NCBI GenBank assembly: GCA_964036155.1
Contig: OZ038423.1
Span: 71,811,249-71,875,248 of the forward strand
Direction: 5' to 3'
Source: Diploscapter coronatus
Lineage: Eukaryota; Nematoda; Chromadorea; Rhabditida; Rhabditidae
DNA length: 64,000 bases
The notes under the pieces are model-generated. The model did not search any database. It had not been told where the DNA came from and worked only from the letters and a program-made list of their open reading frames with translations. The position numbers and the translations under genes were made by a program. Position 1 is the stretch's first letter. Each line of letters begins with the position of its first letter. Of the stretch, positions 13,601 through 23,064 are shown in pieces.

Positions 13601-16037
13601 TCGAGATATTTTCTACACTCACTCATAGCGAGGCATCGATTTTCGGAATATTCCCTCTTCCTTTAGTTCGCACATATTTTCGCGAATAATTCATTGGCTA
13701 TATGAGAAGATATCAACAGGCCTCCTTCCTATGCGACTTTAATAGTCATCCCTTTCGCTTCTTTGCCTGGAACCATTTTTAATTATCGCCGCTTTATTTT
13801 CTCTTCCTCATTTATCCATGACGTCTTCCCAGGGATATTTTCGGTGCGGTATGCCATTTTACTGCATCGCCAACATCGCTGCGTCCTTCAAAAACTTTCG
13901 CCTCATGAATTGCATTTTTTCGATTATTTTTCATGGTTTTTGGAGAATTTTATGCACAAACACGCATGATTGCGATACACGGTGGGCATTTTCCTACAAA
14001 AGTGCCTACATTTATACTGCTAAAGAATGCAAATGAGCCTTTGAAGCATCGTAGAAAGGCAATTGGAGAAAGGCGAAGAAATGCGGAGATTTGGAGAGAG
14101 CGGAAAGAAACGGGCAGCGACATGCCTGAGGCAATTTTCTCGAGAGGATAATCAGTGCTAGCAGCAGCATTGCCTCAATACAGCACGAGGAGAGCAGTTC
14201 CTTTCTCGGCTGTTGCTGCTGCTTCTCAGTTTTATACGAGTCAACATTGTTTGACTTTTGTCCATGAAAGCTGCTCTATTTTGCCTCGCCGTATGAAATA
14301 ATTCCGGGTTGCTTATAAGCATAAGCCCCTCTTTGCATGCATGCATGTCTCGTATGAAGATGCCAAATAAGCACACCAAGCAGTCTAGGCTCTTTCATCC
14401 GGGTCACGGCTCGTGCCTCCTTTCCAAGTAGTACCCGAGATATCCGGCCATTTTCCATGATGTAGATGCGAAAACGCCGAAGAAGCCTTAGTTCTGTGAG
14501 CTTCATCCCTTTCTAGCTCCTTTTCCAGTCGCGTGATATTTCACCGTTTCTCCGTGTTGCAATACATATGTAACTCCTGCATTGGACAAATGTCGTTAAT
14601 CGTTAAATAGCTCAGCGATTCTCCTCTTCATTCTCTCAGTCTTTCGGTGTCATATTTTCCGTCTGTCAATTAGCAGCCGTTGTTGCTACTCCTAAAAATT
14701 GGCCTCATTTTACATTCGACTTTGCACACTTTGGGGGAACAAAAGCATCACTCTAGCGGGGGCAAATTAGCTATATGAACGATCGAGCTCTTTGCAGATG
14801 ACAATCGACCCAGTTCCGATGTCATCGCCTGCCTCGTCTGCCCTACACCTCGTTCCACCCCCAGCTGTCGCCTCTGTCCCGTCGGTTCCCTCTTCTGCAG
14901 AATCTGCTGCCGGTCTGGATTCGCTAGAACTAATCGAGCGTCATTTCGAGCCAGCCTTTGACCAATTGGGCGCCAGTCGACTACAGGTCTATTCTCCGAA
15001 ATCACTTTGCCAAATTAACTCATCTCATTTCAGAACATCCTTGAGATGGACCTTCCTCGTCCTAAGGCGCTCCTCAGTCATCACGGATTTGATTCTCAGC
15101 AGGGCGCCATTGCTGGTACGAGTCGTTTTTATTGCTCGACCAATCGCGTTTTGCAAGCCGCGCGCGCGCGCGCGCAACTTCTTCGTAAAGACGCGTTTTT
15201 GTTGCGGTTATTTGATGGCCCTTCGCCATGCGAACAAATCAAAACTTGTTTCAATGTTGTTGGAACGACGACCCCCTTGGGGTTGTGCATGCAGACACGC
15301 ACATTATTGTGATGAACTTTCTTTGGTACGGCAAAAGTTGAAATTCCCAAGAAGTGGATTTAGTTGAAAAGTTGAAAGAGCAAAACAGAAAATAACAAAC
15401 AAAATAAAGTGATTTTAGGCGGAGCTGTCGCAGTTGTCGTCGTCGTTTGCGTCGGATTCCTTCTGGTTCTTCTTGTCATTGGTGTCCTTAAAATGAGAGA
15501 TACTCCTATTCCATCCCGACGAAGGTACAATATCATAGTCGAAAAAAGAATATGAATATATTTAGGAAAAACAAGCGACAAGACGACGGAATGCATTGGG
15601 ACGACAGCGGGATGAACATCACGGTGAATCCGCTGGAAGACATGGAACGAGGCGGTGGACAGGTGGCCGAAGAGGAATATTCTGAAGACGACGAAGAAAG
15701 CAGTGATAATGAAAGGTAGGACGAATCTAGAAGAAAAAAGTACAATAATTTATGTGATTTCAGTGAAGCGTCGTATCGAGATGAAGACGAAGACGAGGAT
15801 GAAGACGTCAGCGAGGTATTTTTTATGTTAACAATTACCTGGTTGGAAAAATTCAAATTAAATTTTATTATTAGGTTTTTATCTAAATCGACTTTCAAAG
15901 TGACAATTACAAGATATTTATTGATTTAAGTAATCAAGTTTCAGGTGCTTCCTCATTTGAACAACTCGCAACGCAACGGTCTCGAATGGGACGACGAGGC
16001 GACCGCTCTGTCGAACTCTCGATCGTACAGGGTCTGA
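7677..16037 (+). CDS. casy-1: Calsyntenin (CASY-1/CLSTN family)
   Basis: Type I membrane protein of neurons. Family members link vesicles to kinesin-1 and act in synaptic trafficking and learning. Exons: 7677-7773, 8195-8299, 9104-9204, 9288-9376, 10926-11011, 11068-11195, 11239-11399, 11445-11511, 11557-11809, 11855-11962, 12005-12318, 12368-12637, 12681-12933, 12981-13126, 13206-13300, 13343-13412, 14798-14986, 15034-15115, 15419-15524, 15566-15715, 15764-15815, 15945-16037. This gives about 1004 aa; C. elegans CASY-1 is of similar size. Order: signal peptide (LLGVLLLAAASC), two cadherin repeats (DTNNHAPEF linker), a LamG/LNS domain (near residues 365-535, with FTLSFAMRHERG and MNRHHFNVYIRHCKLEVVL), the calsyntenin ectodomain, a conserved juxtamembrane stretch (NILEMDLPRPKAL), one TM (about 872-897) and an acidic tail. 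The tail carries two W-acidic kinesin-light-chain motifs (W918 in HWDDS, W989 in EWDDE). Two introns appear to use GC donors (9205 and 12934). An alternative is a GT donor at 12951 with an acceptor at 12994. A CTCTTTCAG acceptor ends at 7639. Confidence 0.95.
9377..10925 (+). other. Large calsyntenin intron 4
   Basis: A 1.55 kb intron between the two cadherin repeats, bounded by GTGAGT and TTTTCAG. The flanking exons join in phase across a conserved cadherin strand, so no exon is missing. It holds a short (GT)n run near 10793-10804 and purine-rich segments. No nested gene was found. Confidence 0.8.
13413..14797 (+). other. Large calsyntenin intron 16
   Basis: A 1.39 kb intron (GTAATT to TTTGCAG) just before the proline/serine/alanine-rich exon that leads to the juxtamembrane region. 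It contains pyrimidine-rich DNA and GCTGCTGCT/AGCAGCAGC runs near 14160-14225. I see no gene in it. Confidence 0.75.
15158..15175. repeat. (CG)n simple repeat
   Basis: Alternating CG dinucleotides in the calsyntenin intron between the juxtamembrane and transmembrane exons. This is unusual in an otherwise AT-rich intron and has Z-DNA-prone composition. Confidence 0.9.
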
Positions 16038-17709
16038 ATGCAAGAAGCAATCGATATTTCAGCCATCAAATCACAATAAGTGCATCATTCCTTCGAATAT
16101 GATATCAGCTGACCTCGCTTCCGTTATTCCAATGCAATCAGCTTATTTAACCCTTTTCTTAAATATATTTTGCAACTGTTCACTAACCATGTTACATTCA
16201 TCTAGTCTGGACACATATATTACGGCAAAACTATTTAGTCACTGAATAATTATCCTAAGTTTCTTTTATTTTGGAATATTTTTGAGATGTATAGAAATGT
16301 ACATTTTTATTCATCTACCATATTTTATATTATTGTATTGTATTGTAATTGTATTACTTGATGCGAGGTCTCTTCCCACTTTATACTTTATTCAGTTTCT
16401 CTAATTCGACTTTTCCTAAATGTGTTGTGAATATTTTTCATCTATCATCAAACAATATTTGTGAATGTTTCAGTGTTTCAATTGTCGATTTTATCTATGG
16501 GGAAGATATTCACATGATCAATTATGCTAATTATTCTGAATTGAAAGATAACTGATCATGAAGATTTAAAATGTTCCGCACAATACATTTTCTCGGTGAG
16601 AATAACCTACAACTTCCAGCTGTATTGGCAGTTTTTAAAAATATTTTTATTCCATTCTAATTCTATTTCTATTTTAGCTGAGTGCTAAGTTCATTAACTC
16701 CTTTGCAATTCTCCGTATTTCTAATATGTCAGATAGATTTTTAACTTTATTATCTTTTCCTTCTGCGTCTCTAATTTGAATTGTATTTGACAGTTTAGAT
16801 AATCTCATATTTGACATTCCATTTTACTTTCCTATTTTTGGCTATTTTTCTCAGAAATTTACAAGACAATAAACCATTCCTCCATTTCTGAAAAGATGAA
16901 AAAGCGACATAGTGATGAAACAGAATTGCAGACAAATGCATAATTTTTGGTTGAAGCACTTTTCTCATGAGTTGACTCACATGTCTCAATTTTCCTTTAT
17001 CTCCGTATTTTGTCTATGAAGCAGTGGCAATTAAGGATGTACGCGGTCCGTAAAAATTGAGACTCAGATATTCTAATTTTTTTTTGGAGGTGAACCCGAA
17101 CATTGAAAATTTTCTCAACACAGATCCGGACATTAATTAATGTCCAGACCCGTACATCTCTGGTGATAATACGTTTTACATAGCAGTGTTAGATCATCTT
17201 GCCCATTCATAAGAGCCCATTTCTTGAAAGTAAGACGATTATTTTTCTTGTAAGAGAAAAAAATAGAAAGGAAAAATAAATGGTTTTTAAACCATAGTAA
17301 AAGTTGAAAATAATAAAATAATCCGATAACAATAATTTACTAAAAAATCGAAACCACGAAATAATAGGATCAACAAAGGGATTATCAAAGTAGTAGAAGA
17401 TTAGATGAATAAGGGATTTTTGAAAGGAAAATTAAAACAAGGGCAACTTGGAACATGACTAGGGAAATTGAACCCGTCAAAATAACTTTAGTTGAAAATC
17501 ACTTGAAGTTAAGGCATATTTAATCAACCATAAAATTGACCCAATGTAAAACGAACTCAATTCAAATGAAAGGTCTTTGCAACTTTTGATTGAGGTACAA
17601 GCTAATTTAAGCTTACAGTGAGTCAAAAATGAGAGTAGATTTAATTAAGCGATAAGTGCAAATAGAACAATCGTATGTTAGGTTGACTTCAGCCATCGTC
17701 TTATCTCTT
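16038..17709. other. Convergent intergenic region
   Basis: Lies between the 3' ends of calsyntenin (+) and the membrane-protein gene (-). It should contain both 3' UTRs. It is AT-rich with many short T runs and no supported exon. It includes a candidate terminal-inverted-repeat element at 17036-17158. Confidence 0.6.
17036..17158. mobile_element. Candidate short inverted-repeat (MITE-like) element
   Basis: GATGTACGCGGTCCG at 17036-17050 is matched by the reverse complement of 17144-17158, GATGTACGGGTCTGG (13 of 15). The interior ends in an 18-base perfect palindrome, GGACATTAATTAATGTCC, at 17128-17145. I see no clean target-site duplication. The GC-rich ends with ATGTACGGG resemble hAT-type termini, but that is only an impression. 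Confidence 0.4.
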
Positions 17710-19268
17710 CTAGGCCTTGAGCAGGGTGTTCAGGGTGCTTATCTCCGAGATTCTGCCCTCCATGTTCTGCACGTATTTCAGAGTGTTCCTCTTCTCGATC
17801 ACATCACAGCCCATGCTCCACAGCGGAAGGCAGACGAACTCCACTGAAATAAGAAAAATCAATCTTGATCGTATTTTGATATTTCCATCGAGTTTGATCA
17901 AAAAGTTTTTTTTTAAATCATAATTGGATGATCATTCAAAAATTCTCGGAATTCGAATTCGACTTATCTCATATGCATAGGTAAAATATAGATTTATGAG
18001 TGAAATTATTTGGATTTTTAGAAATATAGATCAACACGGGGTTGTTCCGCTAAGTCTTCCATTCTCCTCACACTAGCCTCACCGGTTTCGCCCTAGCATT
18101 TGCTCTATAACGAGAGAATAATAAGTGAAGAGTGGAAAATAAAGGAAAAAAAAACCGATAGGCTATCGCAACACTGATTTGCTCAAATACATTGCCATAA
18201 CGCGTAAACCGCGTTCGTGCTGGCAATGAGGTCGAGGCTTTCTGCCAGCCTCTTCTCTGCGCGTCTGACGTTTCAACACATGGGCTCTTTCTCTGGTTGT
18301 TAGCGAAAAAGCCCGTGTCAAATGAATAAAAACCCCACTGAAAAAGTAAAGGAGAAGAACACTGATGTAGACAATGCCGTATGTCAAGTCGTCGAGGCCC
18401 TGCTGTTTCAATCTGCATTTGATGAGATCGGCTGAAATAAAAATGCGAGTTTCATGAAATGAAATCGCCTTATTCTAAATTAAATGCATATCAGAAGCTG
18501 TACTTGATTAAAAGAAAAAGATAAATCTATTGAGTACAAGGGATAACGAGTGACTAGATTCAAATCCTACCGATTCTCTCATCGCTGGTAAACATCTTAT
18601 AGGCCGCGAAGCAGAGGAAGGCCATCTTCGAGGCTGCATAGACGCGAAGGCAGATCAAGTACAGCCCGAACTTCCAAGTGAACAGGGACACGGTCAGAGC
18701 AATCGACTCTACAACCTTAAAATTCATTATAATCTTAAAGAAATGCAAATATTCGTCCTTCATTATTTAGAAGAGTTTGTGAATTTCTTTGAAGGGAAAA
18801 TTTAAGAAAAAGATTTACGAAAGGTTAATTTTTTATACTTCGCTCGAAAAACTAACCGAGAGGATGAGGAACCAGAAGAAGAGACTACTGAGGCCGGGAT
18901 TGAGGGCGGCCTCCGGATCGTACCAGATGAAGATGATCAGAGGCAGCAGGAACCAGCCTGGAAATAAAACTTTTGGATAGAATCTGAACAATTTCTCTAT
19001 ATTCGACACAATGTAGTTACCACCCTCTTCTGAGAAACAGTATGGAGAAATAAAAGAGGGTAATACCTACAAGGGGTCGATGAAATTATATTTGGCAAAT
19101 CAAGATTTTTTGAAGCTGTCTCAAAATAAAGAGGAATATTCGACACTTTTTAAAGAACAAAAACCTACAGATGTGAATGAAAAGGTGGCAGACACTGAGC
19201 AGCTTGGAGATTCTGTTGTCGAATTTGACGTGGACCTGCTCCATCGGAGTGAGCGAAGCAGGATGCAT
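17710..19268 (-). CDS. Predicted multi-pass membrane protein (190 aa), family not recognised
   Basis: Five minus-strand exons: 19268-19169, 18957-18857, 18715-18571, 18431-18339 and 17843-17710 (TAG stop). They join in phase into 190 aa. Start MHPASLTPMEQ is preceded 10 bases upstream by an ATTTCAG acceptor (trans-splice candidate). About four hydrophobic segments are visible: near residues 24-44 (WFLLPLIIFIW), 55-85 (SLFFWFLILSVVESIALTVSL, slightly split here by position), 85-108 (FGLYLICLRVYAASKMAFLCF) and 133-158 (YGIVYISVLLLYFFMEFVCLP). A charged loop (TSDERIGADLIKCRLKQQG) separates the last two. The C-terminal 30 residues look helical and hydrophilic (IEKRNTLKYVQNMEGRISE). I cannot assign a family or function. 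The first donor is ATCT|GTAGGT, since the alternative one base set later breaks the frame. The gene is divergent from nanos. Confidence 0.75.
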
Positions 19269-19277
19269 TGCCACTGA

Positions 19278-19617
19278 GCTGAAATCAAGATTCATTACCA
19301 ACAGTTTTGCAAAACAATGAAAAAGACGAATGAGCTTGCGTGAAAATATCACTTCATTGCCTCTGCATTAATCTCTACCTCAAATAGGTAAATTTCAAGG
19401 AGTTGTGCAAGAAAATTGCCATTACCAAAAATCAACATGTCGATTAAAAATGCGAGATCGAAATCGAAAAAAAACGGAAATGAATCGAGCCATCAAAAAC
19501 AGCCACTTGCATTTTCACTGTCGAAAATGATCATTTTCGAATTTATTATTGCAGGGCGGTGATTTTTCACATTTTCTTATTTTTATCGATTTTTTTTTGA
19601 AAATTGAAGAATTTCAG
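19278..19617. promoter_or_regulatory. Shared intergenic region of divergent genes
   Basis: About 340 bp between the 5' acceptor of the minus-strand membrane-protein gene and that of nanos on the plus strand. Both promoters must lie here or be read through from here. No TATA box stands out. Inferred from gene layout only. Confidence 0.4.
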
Positions 19618-19638
19618 CATCGCTCCGTCGGCTCGGAA

Positions 19639-20963
19639 ATGAATTCTAAATTCTCGGATTTCGACGCGATGCGACCCTACAATCAATTTTACCAGAGCGG
19701 TACTTTCCACTACCCAATGCGCAATTTTAAGAGGTCCGATCTTCGTAATTGTTTTTTTTTTAATCTTCTTCAACTTTTGATTTGGAGTTGACTTTTTCTA
19801 TCGAACTTTGTGTTGAAGTTAATTTTTTAAATTTGAAGTTGAGCTTTTTAATCAACTTTCGAAATCTAAAAGATCATAATTTAATTTTTTTTCTATTTTA
19901 GGTCGAACGGAGTCGTCGTCTACTGGGCGTCGTTCCGCCATCATTTTCCTTCTGAGCCTAACTTGAAGTTGGTGGGTTTTTACTAAAGCCAATTAATCGA
20001 TATTCGATATCGATTTTTCCAGTCGTGCGGCTACTGCAAACAGGTCAACTTGCCCTCAGTCGGCCACACGAAGCACAACTGTGCCGTGCTGATGAATCTC
20101 GCGCCCTGTCGCATTTGCGGAGCCACTGGATACGACAATCACACGGAAATGTGGGGGGTTTATTTTAAAACTTTTGAAAATAAAGTACAAAGAATCACCT
20201 AGAGAATATTATAGAAAATAACCAGGTTCATAAATCCTGAAATTATAAAATTCACATGGTATAGGACACTTGGAGAAGATTGAATTTTCTGCAAGTTTCG
20301 AATTTAGCATTTTTTCAGCTACTGCCCGTACGTGCCGAAGGTCGAGTTGGCGCTGAACCCAGTGTGGTCGCGACAGCTGACGCATCGCCAGGCTATCAGG
20401 TAAAAAATTGAAAAGTCACTTTCCAAAACCCCAAAAGAATGATTTTCAGAAAACTGACTACCGAAACGAAGAGCGGAGCCAGAACGGTCACTAGTTCGGA
20501 ATCGGGATCTGCGGGTAGGAAAAACATTTTAAAAATATGAAAATAAAAAAATCTTCTCCCAATCATTTCCGTGTGTATAAATCTCTTGAAAAATAGAATT
20601 CCACAGGATTTGCCAAAGTTCACCTTCTTTTTCTACATTATTCTCTTCAAAATGAATGAACTTTCCAAAATGGACTTTTCAATTTTCACACGCGCCATTA
20701 AAACTCGTCAAATTGGGTAAGCTTTCAAAATTCCCCGATTTCCAGACTCGGGAAATTCGGATGAGGCGACCTCCTCTCGACACTCCGAAGAGTTCCTGCC
20801 CGAAGAGACCTCTTCTGATCAGTCGCAGTTTCAGTCCGAGGAGCTCCAGCCCTCCCCGTGGCGTGACTCTCCGCCCGCAGTTTTGAACGAACCCATTCTG
20901 CCGGCCACCGCCCAGCGCTCCCTCCCTCTCTATAAGCGCACCTCACTTCGCAATCACGTCTAA
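19639..20963 (+). CDS. nos: Nanos-family RNA-binding regulator
   Basis: Nanos proteins bind Pumilio/PUF partners and mRNA 3' UTRs to repress translation in germ cells. Exons 19639-19733, 19902-19971, 20023-20150, 20319-20399, 20450-20514 and 20746-20963 give 218 aa. The tandem zinc module is at residues 57-100. Finger 2 is canonical, C84-x2-C87-x7-H95-x4-C100 (CRICGATGYDNHTEIYC). Finger 1 has C57-x2-C60-x12-H73 but then only one residue before C75, where typical nanos proteins have about ten. The exon 3 donor is GAAAT|GTGGGG; using the later GT would break the frame at YCPY. The N-terminal 55 residues hold aromatic residues (FDAMRPYNQFYQSGTFHYP). The C terminus is Ser/Glu/Pro-rich and unstructured. 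An ATTTCAG acceptor ends at 19617, 21 bases before the ATG. Confidence 0.9.
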
Positions 20964-23064
20964 TTCAAAGGTGATTTTCTTTTTTAATTTTGAAAAGTTC
21001 AGCATTTTTCTTCGAGATTTTCAAATGGGTGCACTTTTCAAGAATTCAATCACCTCTAAAATCATGAGTGTTACATGTTTCTGCGAACTTCATTAATTCT
21101 CTCTCTATCAGTGGTTATTCCCTAAAAATGTGAATTTTCAAAATTCTACTCATTTATCCGAGCCGACATTTTTACGTGTACATTTTTGCCGACATATTTA
21201 TATTTACACATTCCGATTTTACTCTGACTTTCGAAGTCTTTTATTCCGTTTTGCTCAAAAGTCGCCCATTTTTTGAGAAATATCAAAATAGAGATAATGG
21301 GCGATTTTTACAAAATACCCTCACTTTCATTGTGAAACGAATTTACTGCCTGTTTTCCTGTAAATGCTCTGATCATTATTTGACAGGCATCCTAATCAAG
21401 ACTCATTTTCACCAAGTTCTATTGAATTCTGGCAATGCTCTTTTCTCCGTTCTTTTTATCCTGTTAGGAATCCAATTCCTTCTAATAATCCAATCAAATT
21501 GTTCAGATTTTTACTCTTCACCCTCTTCATTGTTTATATTTATTGCTTTGAAATTTTACGAATTCCATTTTTTGTCATCTCATTTTCAGTTCGTTATTTT
21601 GACACTTGTATCAAGCCGATTTTTGAAATCGCGTTTTCAGATTTCCTTTGGAAAATAGTAAGGAAAAAAATCAGTCTGGTATTAATAAAATTATTATTTT
21701 TGAGCTCAAACAAATTTTATTCTGGTTATATTCAGATTAGGAAAACAACACTACAAGGCGAATACATTACTTTGCCCAAAATGAACTTTTAGATAAAGTA
21801 AATATCCCTTCAGGCTTATTCTTTTTGAAATTCTCGGGAAATTAGAATAAGCCTGATATTGCCTAAGTCGGAGAATTAATAAAATTAGATTGCAGTCTCT
21901 ATAATTTTGAAGTTGGCTCAGATAGCAAAAATAGGGATTACCTATTTGAGAAATGATGATATAATAATATCGAAGAAAATCACTCTGTTGATAGACGACT
22001 GCAGGATATGACTAGAGGACCTGTATTTGATGGAGAAAGGAGCGATGATAAATAACTCAGAGCTGGACGGAGTTCTAAGTTTCTAAGATCTTTGAATCCC
22101 GTCCTCGGAATTTCCAGAATTCGATCCAGGTCTGGTAAGGAGATGATAAATAGTTAGATAAAGGTCAATGGGGTGATTGGCAATGAAAGTTTTGTTAGAC
22201 AAATGACAGTCATGAATTAGAGAAAACGCATCTGATTCCTGAGGCGAAGGGAAAGAAGAAAATCAGAAAATCGACAGAAACCTACGAGTTTGCTCTAAAG
22301 CTAAAATTTAGCAATTGAGCATATGTGTTCAAGTTTTGCCGATCGAAAATAATTGAATGAAAGTGGAAAACCCGCCAAAATAAAGAACAGATATAATATA
22401 TCTACCACGTCTCACACGAAGGATAGTAGTGATCTGGATAATGAAAGAATAAAATCAACTATTTTGAGATGATCGAAGAAAAACCATTATCTTTGAAAGA
22501 TAGAATGAAAATAGACGAAATTTGGAAAGTTCTCAATTTTAAGAATTCTTGAAGTAGGAAATTTTTTGAACTTCCCAAAACTACAAAATAAACACCTACT
22601 TTTAGGTACAGCACAATTTAAATTAATTCACAGATCAGATTCACATACGCTTGAAAATAAAGACTAACTCGAAATAGAAAAATTGGCAGATTCAGGTCAT
22701 GGCCAAAATAAGTAGAGAAATTAAGTGAAATAATCCGATATTCTCAAAAAATAATTGATCTAGGGGCCCGTAAATGGAGAGAATTGAAAGTAGCATGTAA
22801 TGTTGACGACGAATAATTTTAGGCGTCCAATAAGTTCTAGGAATTTCAAAAAGGATCGCATTTTCCCGCATACTATCTTAATTCAAAAATAGTCAAAGTA
22901 ACATTGGAGTTAAAAAGCTAACTTTTAAAACTCCAAAAATATCCTATGAATCAATAATCAAGAAAAACGGCACATGGTTTTAAATGGCCGGGGGTAATTT
23001 GAAAAGGGGGTAGAATTTTGAATTTTTGAGGGTAGAGGTGAAGCAAACATTTTCGAAATCCAGC
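20964..23064. other. Convergent intergenic region (nanos and PLK 3' ends)
   Basis: The nanos 3' UTR should begin here. UGUA-type words resembling PUF sites occur (TGTACATT near 21178, TGTAAATG near 21360), but they are common in AT-rich DNA. The 160-codon open frame at 21176-21658 is T-rich and has no splice or domain support. The remainder is A-rich with no exon seen. Confidence 0.5.

Noticed and set aside
21176..21658. A 160-codon plus-strand open frame downstream of nanos
   Set aside because: T-rich, Phe/Ser/Leu-dominated peptide without splice partner, signal structure or domain; most likely chance length in nanos 3' DNA.
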